Source: Baylisascaris procyonis (lineage: Eukaryota > Nematoda > Chromadorea > Rhabditida > Ascarididae). Taken from it: a stretch of 64,000 nucleotides of DNA. Of the stretch, positions 47,077-59,455 are shown piece after piece; position 1 is the stretch's first letter, and every line of letters starts with the position of its first letter. The stretch spans positions 2,569,501-2,633,500 of the forward strand of contig JAZARR010000188.1 of assembly GCA_037389465.1 (NCBI GenBank), written 5' to 3'. The notes under the pieces are model-generated. The model was not told where the DNA came from and made no database searches. It saw nothing but the letters and a program-made list of their open reading frames with translations. The position numbers and the translations under genes are program-made.

Positions 47077-47566
47077 GCTAATATATCTCTATAGATCATA
47101 AATTTCTTTCGGTGGTTTCTTTTTTTTTCCATATTTGACCCTTGAACCCTTTTCTCGTTTCATTTTGCTTTATTGTAATCCCTTTGAAATCTAACGAGGA
47201 GAATTTTTTAATGAACTTTATAAATGAAAGAAAAATGAGAAAATTCCAAGTTCACATCCTTTTTTGAGCGGCATTATTTTTGTTCGTATCTCATCGTTTT
47301 AAATTCTTAATTCTTCTCATTTCCTATGTTTTAGATGAATATTGAAAAATTATATGCATGCAATGTTGCATGCGAATGAAATGCATAATGAAGCACATTA
47401 AAATGCAGAATAGTGATAGTTTGTTTTTTATTATTTGCTCTATATGTTTCTAATATTCAAAAATTTATTCACTTTGCGAGTGTTTTGATCGTCGATTATT
47501 CTTTATACTTCGTTCATTCAAAATCATCCTATTTCCTAAAATTTTTATTGTTAATATCTCCCTTCC

Positions 47567-47666
<100 letters not shown>

Positions 47667-48145
47667 GGATATTGCTAGGCATTCGGATATGCATCCCTAT
47701 TTCAGTTTCTTTTTCCTTGCTTTGATTGCATTTTCTTCTTACCTGCTATTCATAGTTTCACTGAGGTTAGGCTCGTTTGCAAAAATTTTGATTATGCCGC
47801 TGATAGGTACTGTTACACTGATAAGTTGAGTTTAGCAAATTTGGCGAATTATCAAATTTTGTTTCATCGTTTTCTTGAATGTCATTTTGCATTGATATAA
47901 AAACATGTTTTCATTTCGCAACTAGTTTCTTTCATTTTCATCGCAATGTGAAACATTCGTTTTTCTATTGTTGGTGAATTTTTTTAATAAAATGATTCAA
48001 TGCACAACGAGTTTTTTTTTCACAATAGTTGTGCGCAAAGTCATTGATTAGGGCAATTATATTTGATGAGAAAATTGTTGAAATATGCACATTCCAAACG
48101 TATCTACACTACACATTTCATACGTTCTTCACAATAGTGATAGAA

Positions 48146-48206
48146 CTTTTTTGTATCAGTGCAAAACGACAGCGTCTGTTGTGTCGTTTTGCACTGATAC
48201 TAAAAA
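48146..48206. ncRNA. Candidate small-RNA hairpin 1
   Basis: A 19-base perfect inverted repeat (48153-48171 and 48182-48200, left arm GTATCAGTGCAAAACGACA) encloses a 10-base loop. A T-T mismatch and a further T5/A5 stem extend it to about 60 bases, close to the size of a nematode pre-miRNA. Expression and strand are unknown, and the pairing is more perfect than in most animal miRNAs. Confidence 0.4.
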
Positions 48207-48224
48207 TAACGATTGCCGTTGATC

Positions 48225-48279
48225 AAACAAAGAGCACTGATCAACAAATCTTCGAAATGTTGATCACTGCTCTTTGTTT
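48225..48279. ncRNA. Candidate small-RNA hairpin 2
   Basis: Arms at 48225-48246 and 48258-48279 pair at 21 of 22 positions (one C-C mismatch) around an 11-base loop. It starts 25 bases after the perfect stem of hairpin 1 ends and shares the word GCACTGAT with it. Two stable hairpins this close suggest a clustered precursor or a duplicated palindromic element. Confidence 0.4.
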
Positions 48280-49030
48280 CGCTTATTGTTATCGAGGTCG
48301 CTCGTACGATACGGTTGCGTACGTTATCACTCTTCCAATCCTCCTTTGCTCTTTAACCAGTTAGGGTTTTTTTCTTGCAGAAGTTTTCAAACGTTTTTTT
48401 ACTGTTGATAGTCGTGAAAGTGACCTTTATTAAGAAAAATTTTATAACTTCATCACGATCGGTTACAGTCAAACAAGTGGCATTGATCTTCAGGTGGTTG
48501 TGTGACCTTGGTATTTCGCCAATGTTCCTTGAAGTGATTCCACTATTGTCTTTGCTAAGGTGCATATGAGTGTTGTAAACCAAATTAAGGAATTGTAGCG
48601 TCGGGCATGGACAACGTTCCGCTAAACACACTCGACAACTAATTGCAACGCTGACTGATTGCATAGCGGATAAAAGTTGAAGTGTATCGCACTAAATCAA
48701 CCATCGGATTACGAATATTCGCTTGTTTTTGAAGCAGTGATAAGCTTTTTCTAGTTGGCTAATTACGTAAAACCGGTTGGCTCAGAACTCGGCTGTCACT
48801 GAGCCTTTTATCGCTTGCCGCTTTGGTTCATTGCTTCCTGTTTAATCTATTTCAACAAACGTTATTCGTCCCAAAAATTCATTTCGAAGCGTGCAGAAAT
48901 AACGGCGGAAACACTTTGGAATTCTTGGGACGCTATGGACGTGGATTGGTGATCCTTCTGAATGTAATGCGGATACGAAGAGGGACTATAATATTCGACT
49001 GCTTGAACTCATTGATTATTTCGTCTATAA

Positions 49031-49073
49031 CTCGTCTTCAGTTATCAGCAATATTTTTTAATTCGATTTCGCG
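49031..49073 (+). promoter_or_regulatory. Probable spliced-leader acceptor of the GILT gene
   Basis: Acceptors CGTCTTCAG (AG 49,040-49,041) and TTATCAG (AG 49,047-49,048) lie 25-32 bases before the start codon. An in-frame stop (49,059-49,061) fixes the ATG at 49,074 as the first possible start for this exon. Confidence 0.5.
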
Positions 49074-52000
49074 ATGATATATGCATCAAGAGCTATTTTG
49101 AGGATATTATTGACTTTACTGTTGTTCAGCTTATCTATATTAACTGAACCAGTTATCCTTACATCAAGCGCAGAAGAGCAATACGTGAATTGTATATTCT
49201 TTGGTGGTCAAAATTGTGATCTATATTTAGCAAATCGCAATTTCATCCGCCGTAATCCGTCGCTACCTGCTGGCCCCTTTGTTGAATTTAATCATCACAA
49301 TCTACCATTTTTACAAGTAATGCTATTTCAGATTTTTTTAGCATTTATGTTTGCGAGTAAAGTGCTCTGATAATTATTATTTGATTTGATTACTTCCTGT
49401 ATTCACACTACCTATTCCTCAATAATCGTAACCATCCCTCTAAAATCTGTTCAAAAAATCTTCATCTTTAGCTGAATTTGATTTTTAGGAAGTTGAAATA
49501 TTGGCAAATTCAAGACTAGATAAGTTGAAAAATTCAGAAAAAAAAAATTGGAAAGTTCGATGCTCCTAAAATTGCAGAGCTTGGGAGCTCTCATTAAGTG
49601 TACGTTTGAACGGTGGGCATTAAAATAGTTATGAGACGGATCGAATCACTCATTAGTTCAATTGATCGCTGAATATCACAATTGGAGATAATTCGTGCAA
49701 AAGGTGGCAAATGCAGCGCACTGAATTACGCCGTATTACGGCGTACATAGTTCCGTTTAGTGTTATGTGTTTATCGAAGTGAAAGGAAATTTCAAATGAA
49801 TTTACAATTTAATTGGATTGAAATTTTTGAATTCGAAAGAATTTGGATTGAAATTTGAATTCGAATGATCGTAATCGAATACGGTAGATGATTAGGAGGA
49901 ATATTTTACGAGGCCATTTGCGCCACTATCGTAATTAGCCTCACTATAGAGACTTTAAAGATTGAGTTATACCGCAGTGAAATTATGCAGTTTTCTTTTT
50001 TTTTTCTCGTGGAAAAATGTTGTGCGATTATTGTGCGATTGTATGATTATTATTGTATAAATTATTGCAACAATGCAGCAATTTTCGAAGCTTTTTTAAG
50101 CTACGATGTTTTAAATATTCGTAAAAGATATCAAGCAGCAGCTGTTCCTCTTCCATTGGGCTATTAAGAGACCGTGCGATGCTCCTATTTTCTGTTTGGA
50201 CTATAAAAGGAAGTCTTGTTGTATGTGGTTTTTGCTGTTTACTGGTGATTCATAATAACTTAACTTTTTTGTGGTTGATTTTTTGTTGTAAATCTTTTTT
50301 GTGGGCTCCACGATGAAGTTTCATTCGACGGAACGAGAGACTAGAAGCAGCCAAATAACCGTGAACCTGCGAGAACCCATGGGCTTATAAGCTTGCTTAA
50401 TTCAACCTTTGATAACCGGACTTACTTATAATAGGTTCTCAGAGCATTTTTTTCAGTGTGCTGTTTGCTGTGCAAATGAAAGAAATATTTTAGGAACCCG
50501 TGCATGACAAGGAGACGGCTGGCAATGTGTTAGCGGCAAGCTTCTTCATTGAGGCACACTGTCCAGATACAACACGATTTGTGCATTCGCAATTATGGCC
50601 AGCATGGCAGAGGCTGTTCGCCACGAATAGAATCGTATGGACAGTGGTACCATTCGGCAAGGCTCGTTGCCTACCTCAGGGCAATAACGATTTTAGGTAA
50701 GCGCCTTATTGGAAATCACATTTGAATTGTCAGTGTATTTTGAATCGTAACTGAATTCCCGGCATGGTATACCACTTCAAAGACCAGTTGTGATCAACTG
50801 ATGCCTGGTAGGTCGGGAAATACCCCCTTCTTCCACCGCCACTCCTGCGTTTCACCATTGCGCGTTGTGCATTTTTAGCCTTGTTAGGCACTGATAATAG
50901 TTTACTACTTGAGGGACGGTGAAATAATGGAAGAGAGATGAGTTTATTTTTAGTGATCTACTAGGATAACAATTACCATTGATTATATTACTACTTGATT
51001 GATTTATGTTGTTCTTATTGAGGGATTTTAGCTTTTATTGGTTAGTTAGTATCAGTTAAATAGATAGTAAGTAGGAAGTATTTGTCTTTATAAAGAATTT
51101 CTAAGAGTTGTTGATATGTTGTTGTGTGATTCAGATAGAATGTTATGCCATTATCTTTATTTTTCATCTCTACTTGTGGTTTTGATTTGAAATCTTAGCA
51201 ATTAGTCGTTGTATTAGGGATTGGAATGATTTTTTAATATAAGTAAAATTCGTTGTTGTGTTGGAAATAGTATAGTAGTATCATATTATTGTGTTTATAT
51301 TTGCACTTATTGGTTTCTTGCAATAATTTTTTGTTCATTGACGATTCGAGGCATAGATAATTGAATAAGCCTTTACAGTCACAAATAGGAGGCATGAAAA
51401 GAACGTGAATATGTGAACTTTTTGTATGATAACGACAAAGTCCATATAACGCAAGGCTATGAAGTTCTCTTTCCCTTCACAATTGTACTGTTTGAAATAA
51501 TGAGAAGAATGGTGAACTGGTGAATTCGTTGTTATACTTTAGAAATGAACAAATATTAGAATTCATAGTTATCCATATATTGTACAGTTTTCTTTATGTA
51601 GTTAATCGGCGAGAAACTTGGACAATTCATCTAAGTGGGCTAATTTTGCATGGATATATCTAGTGCATCCAGGAAATAATAGTCATTGCGAGGCTGAATA
51701 ATTCTTCATTCTTTTATTTTTACGAGTTGGCTAATATTGACCGTCGATTGGCTATGATATATTTCAGGCTGGATGAGTTCATTGTGCTAAATTTTCTGAT
51801 CTACGGTTTGACGGCTTTAATGAGAGGATGGGAGTACAGGAACATAGCGAGGATGTCAATCTCTGGGTAGTATCGCGATACTTGCTCGCCAGTGGGAATT
51901 ATTTAGGATTACGGGCAGAATCCTTTCTTTTGTGTAATATCTGCTTCGTATTGTATTGCTATGAAATATGAAGAGTTGATGAGATGAATTGAGACATTAA

Positions 52001-52882
52001 CTTACAGCTGTCAATGCCAACATGGTCCAAATGAATGTGAGTTAAATCAACTGATGAATTGTGCAATCGATCAACTTGTTTATCCGTCAAATTATATGCC
52101 ACTCATCAATTGCATTCAAGGAAAGGCGAATTTATTGGATGCGAGAAGACAATGTCTTGATGGACAACAATTCATCTCAGTGAGCAGGTGAATCGATTAT
52201 TGATCGATCGGTTATTGATCGATCTGAAGTTGATGTTTTGATTTTTGTTGTGTTCACATCGAATTGATCTTAGAGGAATTATTAATATTAGGTAATGATT
52301 AATTATTGCTTAAGTAGGTTATAGTATTTATGTGGATGATTCGCTTTTTCTTTGAAGAAATTGTGCCCACTTAGCTGAAAAGAATTTACGAATGAGAGGT
52401 GTGGATGTAATTTGGAGCATTCGATATCCTCACATACCAGCTGAATGAAAGTAACTCTCAGTTAATGATAAGTTGATGATATGGTAGCATTCCATTCCCC
52501 TTCTCCTTCACCCCTACCCCTTCCCCGTCTGTTTTAGTGTGCCACTTACTGGTGAGATTATTTATTGCAGTCAGTATTTTGTGTAATCCTTTGTTCAGGT
52601 AACTTTTGTAATTTTCGATGTTGGGCTGTGAAGAGGTTCTTCTATATATTATTATTATCACTGATCATTATTAACTATTATTTCAGGTTACTTGATTGTG
52701 CATCAGGTGTTGAAGGACGACGATTGTTGGCTAGAGCTGGTCAGGTGACAAAGCAATTGCAGCCACCATTGACATTTGTGCCTTGGATCACATTGGATGG
52801 TGTTCGATCTGTGGATGCGATGTATGCTCTCATAGAGAATTTATGCAATAGTCTTGTGCCGCCACCACCGCAATGTTTCTAA
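49074..52882 (+). CDS. GILT-family protein (gamma-interferon-inducible lysosomal thiol reductase-like)
   Basis: Five exons give 295 residues: 49074-49316, 50494-50696, 52008-52187, 52358-52423, 52687-52882, all phases agreeing. Residues 1 to about 31 form a signal peptide. The GILT signature CQHG-x2-EC-x2-N-x4-C is exact at 152-167 and is preceded by PFGKARC. The C-terminal block DCASGVEGRRLL ... PPLTFVPWITLDG is typical. GILT enzymes reduce disulfides in the secretory or lysosomal route through a CxxC site; here the site reads C104-P-D-T107, so the second cysteine is missing and activity may differ. The last intron starts with ATATCCT, not GT (separate entry). Exon 4 (66 bases, phases 2/2) could be skipped in frame, but it carries conserved Cys211. 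Possible poly(A) signals are at 53,161 and 53,300. Confidence 0.93.
52424..52686 (+). other. Candidate U12-type (AT-AG) intron in the GILT gene
   Basis: The exon encoding NCAHLAEKNLRMRGVDVIWSI continues the GILT fold only if it ends at 52,423. The intron then begins ATATCCTCAC, matching the U12 5' site core ATATCCT at all seven positions. It ends TTATTTCAG, and ATTATTAAC at 52,667-52,675 keeps the TTAAC core of the U12 branch site, with the branch A about 12 bases from the 3' end. Phases match (2/2, splitting Arg231). The first downstream GT donor in this exon (after 52,450) would be preceded by an in-frame TGA. Confidence 0.6.
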
Positions 52883-55800
52883 GAGTATTTTCGATTAACG
52901 AGTAAACTAGAGGAAGAAGTTGATGAGGAACAATGAGGGAACAAGTTTGTTGATTGTGTGGATGAGAGGGAAGGGGGAGAGAGAGGTTTGGGGGAAAGGG
53001 GATAGATACGCACTCGGCATTAGATAATATCGGCGAGGCAAAAAATATTGTGGCAAATTATACGAGTTTCTTTTTCAATTCTTTCATCAAAAATTTGAGT
53101 AAAACAGGTGATTGAGTAAATCTCCGGTATTTTTTTTTCTTTTTTCTTGAGAAATTGTATAATAAACAAAAAAGGTAAGCCTAATTTGTAGATAAAGGTA
53201 AGCCTCACCTCGATCTTAGTCGCATCTCCTTGATCTTGATATCTGATCAAACCTTTTTGGATGGTATATAGTCCGTACGGTTTTGTTCTCTGTGATTTTA
53301 ATAAATCTGAGCGATGGTTTGAAAAATGAGATTTGATTTTAAAAAAATGGAAATGTTTGCTAGGATTTCGAGGTTTCAGGTGTGATTTAGAGGAAGGTAT
53401 TTAGTTGTTATACAGTAAGTTTATTCGAAACGTATGATAAGCTTACTGTATTTATCTGTTAATTGATGATCGCATTGTTCTTGTTATATTGCGACGTATC
53501 GTTTCCGCCCTAAAATTCTTTTAGTAGATACCCTCTTTTTGGGAATTTGGAAAGTTGAGAAAATGGGAAGAAGTTGCTGAATCGGTTATATGTAAATAGG
53601 TTTTCTTTTCTTTTTTTCTTTTCTTATTCGCAACTTTTTAAATGTGCATATAAATGCTCTTGTAATCAGTCTCTTCCAATTGTTTTACTGTTGTTTTTCT
53701 CTTTCTTAGTGAAGCGAAGTTTTTATTGAAAGTAATCTGTGATAAATTCATATTGTTGAAATATTGTGATTCATCCCCTATTACTAGATAACTTTAAAAT
53801 AAATTGAGAAAATCCATGAATCCTCAAAAATTCCTGGATGGTCATTCAAGGATTTCTTTATTCTCTGGATGATAGTTAACGGTTTTTTGAATGATAATGA
53901 ATGAATTCATTGAAATTTGTTTTCTCGAAGTGCTTTTCAACATATTTTTAGATCGGAAGGTATTATTTATATGAATCAACGAAATCTTCGATTATACGTA
54001 ATAAAAGTTGAAAAGCGATAATGAAAAGCCAACTTATGAGGATTGAGGGTGATAAGAGGTGCGGTATAGAAGAAATGGTAACTCAGACAAGTATATGAAT
54101 GTCGATTGACGAATAATTTTGGGCAATGAATCCTTCTTTGTTTTAAAATTGCGTTTTTTTTTTTTTTTGTTTTTTTTGATAGTACTGATGATCTCTCTAT
54201 GGAAGGGATGGGGGAGGAGTTAGAAAAGACTATGAGGTGAAGAAGCAGTCGAGAACGAACTCAAAGGGGGATTACACTTATAATCTTATATTCTCTTTAA
54301 AATATGGTTGTGAAAGTATTTGTATCACTTCATTCTTTGTTCACCTCATGTTTTATTCAGTGATATTCCATTTATCGATTTGTTTTTTTGCCTTTCCTTC
54401 CTCATTTGTGCTATTATTTGTTAACTTATTCTCTATCTTTTTCGCTTTCAGAAATATATAGGTGCTGTCTATTTGTAAAATATAACATAATTCATATTTC
54501 CATTACTATGCTTATATCTATCGCTTACTGTATTGCTTTATTTATAAGAAGATTGATAAGATTTATAGTGATATATCTTAATGGAATTTGATAGTATTCA
54601 TGGTATTTGAAACAGGTAAATGCCGGATGTGATTTTGATTTGGTAAATTACTTCTTATTTTCACCGTTACTGTTTGCTCCTTCCCTCCTTACCCCCCCCC
54701 CCGCTCCCCACTTCCCATCGTCTCTTTCATTTCTCATTCTCATTGTTTCATCCCCATCACCGTCGTTCATTTGCTCTAGACCATTATGGGATATTACAGA
54801 TGCATCACGGAATGCTTTTTCGTTCTCAACACAAATTAAGAGAGCCCTTCTAGCATCCATCTCATTTATCGGCTCTCAGAGGTTTCACTTTTGTGCATTG
54901 TGAAGTCGATTCTAGAATTTTGGACTTTTCCACTTTTCATCCTTATCGAGGGGGGAAATAACCGAATACAGGAGGGAAAGGAGGGGGATTCGTTTGTTTT
55001 TATTGTTGATAAGCAGTTGTTGGTCACGTTTGTTGTTGAATTTCGTTCCCGAATCGACAGATTTTTCGATGTTCAAATACAGCTATTTCTGTGGAGTAGT
55101 CTTGACATATAGCTTTGGATTTTTGTGGCCTAGCCTAGGCCTATAGTAAAAAGAATCGAAATCGAAGACAAAAGGTATTTTTCAAAAACTTCCCTGTACT
55201 ACCCCCTCACGATGGAAAAATTGCGGTCTTTGGGATTTTTTTTTCTTGGTTCCTTTTTGCCCCAGGGTAGAAATCCGTATACCGTTCAAGAGCTCTCGGC
55301 AAGCTCATAAGAAATCTACAACCGCTTAACACTACATGAGGTAGCGGCCGAGAACCAGAACCTCCAAAATTGCAAAAATCGGGATTTCAGAAATTCTGGC
55401 CCCTCGATTGGGTTTTCAACTTTTCTCTCGAAATATAATAAGCTATATATGGTTCGATAGAGCTTTCGAAGATGTGTTGAAAAAAGCAAACCATAACTCC
55501 ATAGCCCTAATCTTTGCCGAGAAAAAAACTCGCAATTATCAATCACAATTATTAAAGAATTGTTCGTCTGCAATCTGATCCGTAATATCTATGATGCTAT
55601 TATCAGTGAATGGTCATGCCCTGGATATGAATATCGGTGGAAATAAAACGTCAGATAAATCGATAAGTAGTTGGTCTTAGCGGTACATAAATGACCTACA
55701 ATATTACCATCACAATTACCCTACCTGCTGGTCACCGACGGTCACTCTTCCAAAGTGCAATGTCCGTAAGCATTATTCCCACTAAGGAATTTTTTTTTGC

Positions 55801-58800
55801 TAACCACATAATAAATATTGTTACTTCTGTCGTTTACAATGTTCAACAGACACATTTTGGCAGGAGCGCTGATTGGTCACTTATTGGTCACTTGGATGGC
55901 TACTTCGGATTTCAGATGAAAAACACGCCGATTTCACGCTAACATGTTGCACTTGACAATGAAAACACGATAATGTGTTGCACGTCAGCATGCGAAATCT
56001 GTTACGCGATTTGGGTTTTAGCTCTCACCTCGGTGCAGTTCCTTCGAAGGTCTATAACATACTGCAATTGCATTTTGACACCCACGTAATGGTCACTTCA
56101 GCACAAGGTTTCCTAAAATGTTCATGAAATCATTTAGTCGTGCATTCCATCTAAGACCCCACATTTGGAACCCATCAACTAACGCCATACTGCCGGTATC
56201 ATAGGTACCTGTATCTGCCCTAGCTTGAAAAATTCCCACCTTTAATCCACTGCCAACGCCGGCTATGAATACATCTAGGTGAATATACGATAAGGAACCA
56301 CAGATATACTCTATCATTGTTATGAGTTTTTATTCACTTGCGGATGAAACGACTGACTTTTATTACTATACGATTATCACAGCATAGTGAATAATGCATA
56401 ACAGCTTTACTGTGGATACTGCAATGATGTTCTCCCTTAAATACAGTAGGCTGCAACTTGACACTTCAGATGATTAATACAACTTCCGACCAAATATAAT
56501 TTATGAGGAAAACTGGAAATAATATATGAACATGAAACGTATAAAAACTATAAGAATCACAGATGTCACAATAAAATATCAAAGAGTAAAGGATAAAAAA
56601 TGCAGGAATAAAACAATGGTGGATGCGAAATTAACGAATTAAACTAATAGCATACCCTTTTACCACCCAGCTGCCTCTAATCCGGCCATCCCCCTTCTTC
56701 CTTCCTATACATATATGCTCAGGTACCATCCACTCTTATTCATTGATTTATAATTTTAAAACATTCTTTGAACAGCTTGCTCGTTCGTTTCATTTGAGAT
56801 TAAGCATAATTAATATGCTCTTTCCTTTCCTGCTGCCTTTGCTATCACAATGTGCCCACAAAGGATTATAAAAAATAATTAACCTCTTTCAAAGCACCAA
56901 CTGCATCTCATCTGAAGTAGGAGGTAAACATATAAACTCTTGAAGATCACTCCCCACCACTTGACCGCAAAATTGCAACCTATAAACAGCGTAAATCCAT
57001 ACCCCCATTCAACCGCACAAATCAATGCCCACTACCGCATCGCCGCATATGTGGGTAATGAAAATCAGGTGAGTGCCACTCTCAGCCATTTAAGGGAAAA
57101 ACAACGAAACAGAAAAAAAAAAGCAAACGACGAGCAGATAGTAAACACCGCTTGATATATTGACTGAAATATCGAAGCGATTTTTGACACTCAAAGAATG
57201 GGAAATGAGAAAAAAAGCTCCCATCCATCTTCGGTGTCCCATTCGAACCATAAATTAAACTAAAGGGATGAGATGATGTTCGGAAATTGCATAGCTGGCA
57301 ACCACAAAAGGGACGCGTTCATGATATCCACAAAGCGTTTTTATGTCCAAATTGTTCCTGTTCGAAAGCACAACTCATAGAATAAACTATAAGGTGAAAT
57401 TCTGCATATTATTGCATTCAATTCGTTGTTTAGTGAAAGAATTTCTAGCATCGGTAGGAGATCTCCCTACCAAAGTACCCGATTGCCCAATGCCTTGGAC
57501 GCTAGCATTTTCGAAATACTCGATACAAAATTGGGGGCAAGCAAATACCGACAACAAACATAGAAAATGAGTGACCACTTCTGAGAGGCCACATCGTTCA
57601 ATAAACGAACAGAATGACTACTTCGATGTGAAATGGGGCAAGCAAACATCGACAATAAACAAATAGACTGAACGATCACTTCTGCGAGAATATATCGATG
57701 AATAAATGAACAGAACGACCAGTTCCGTGAGCAAACGTCGATAACAAACAAATAGAGCGACACTTCTGTGAGCATAGATCAATAGATCAATAGTACATTA
57801 AAAAAAACGATGACCCCTGTGTAAGCGTAATGAAAAGAAATAAACTCTATGCGATGAACTCTTCCACAGTAGGCAAACTGATCTCTTAAAAAGGCACATC
57901 AATGGAGCAGATTATAAATCGATGCTAAGTGAATACTGCAATTTATGTAAATTTTTGATCGACGATCCATTCAACGAACGTTAAAAATAACCGCATTTGA
58001 ATATTGTCTAAGCTAAAAATCATCTCTCCCGTTTCAAAGCCTATAGTGCTCATTTCGTTTTTCTAATCTTTAAATTTCCTTCAATTTGCATATACATCGA
58101 CAGGCCCTGCAAGTTTTACAGTTCACTTCGTTATTGAAGTGTAACTATTCCACCAAAATTGATTCATAGGAGGGAAGAGAATTGGGTCCCCAATCAAACG
58201 GGGCAATATTCGACAATATCTGTAAAAGGCAACGAATATAAGATCCCGTATACCTCTCTTGTCCTCTCCTTTTCCCCATTCCTTCTTCTCCCTCCCAATT
58301 CATTATCACTTTCATCAGAATTTACTGATAAAATCACCGGACCCAAATCGGAAAATAAAAACTGATGCAGCTCAAAGGACATAGGTCAAGAGCAGAACGT
58401 ATAAATCGAAGCAGAAAGGAAAGAAGTTTTGTCATAGGTGACAGCACTTCTCAATAATAACTGCATAGGAATTCTTTTTAGCAAATAGACAAACGGAATG
58501 AATAAAATCACACAAAGGTTTCAATAAAAAATTATACATAAAACAAGCGTAACAATACTTTTGAGTTAACATCACCGCCGCTTCTTTTTAACGATCAACG
58601 AAAAAATGAAAGTTAGGGAAAACACTATGCAAACTCATCAAAGATGGTTTAAAAAATAATAATAAGTACACAAAATTAGTGGGCTTAATCCCCGATCATC
58701 ACTTATAAACCGATAAAATATCAAGGCGATAGCAGTAATGAAGCACAAGGCATATATGCTAATGTAAGAAAAACATTTGAAACCGAATAAACAGCACTGA

Positions 58801-59455
58801 TATCAATATAAATGAAGAAACTATGCAAACAACGCAACCAATGCAAAATGGTATCCGTAAGCTAACGCTTCCCCTCTCCCTGAAATGGCCAACTGCCTTG
58901 CATGTTTGAACTCTCCCTCTTTAGCTTCGTTGTTGATTTGAGCACATTGCACTTGCATTGTTCAATAAAAATATTACTTACAAATGTGTACAGCAAAAAT
59001 CTACGAGTTGATCGAACTCGTTACAATAGCATACTAAAGACGATTAAACTCCCGTTCATCGATGCGATGCCAAAATGATCAATGATGATGTGACGATCCC
59101 CTGCAAAAGAAATACCAAAATGAATTTCACGAACATTTCTATAATAAAACAATTCTATTGTATTGATATTGGAAACGTAGTCTTATTTACAAATAATTTT
59201 ATCCGTACAATTTTCAGAACATACTGAATGATCGCCCTCCTATCTTACAAAATCCTGAACATACCAATGAATGTAACTTCAATCACCTCGCATCGCCCAT
59301 TTGGAAGCTCGACGTATGCGTGCTCATGCCAATACTATTAATGAAAAGCATAAACTAGTGGCATGGATGGTATTCAAAAACTTCCGGCTAACATGGGAAT
59401 GATAGATACCTCCACCCCTTGATATTTGCGTGATAGCATAACAGTGCAATGAGGA
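52883..59455. other. Convergent intergenic region between GILT and YTH genes
   Basis: It holds the 3' ends of two convergent genes. Content is AT-rich with pyrimidine or purine tracts (52.49-52.53, 52.96-53.0, 54.68-54.72, 58.26-58.3 kb), including a run of C at about 54,692-54,702, and a tandem repeat at 57.5 kb. Open frames at 56.1-56.3 kb (minus) and 56.94-57.07 kb (plus, ending at a strong AATCAG|GTGAGT donor) are not supported by neighbours. Confidence 0.5.
57540..57780. repeat. Degenerate tandem repeat, about 45-base unit
   Basis: At least five units share ATCGACAATAAACAAATAGA and CACTTCTGCGAG words in the same order, starting near 57,541, 57,588, 57,640, 57,689 and 57,730. Spacing is 41-55 bases, so units have gained and lost bases. 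Confidence 0.75.

Noticed and set aside
48823..49077. 84-codon plus frame just before the GILT start
   Set aside because: It overlaps the probable leader acceptors, enters no later exon in phase and resembles no family; more likely promoter-proximal sequence.
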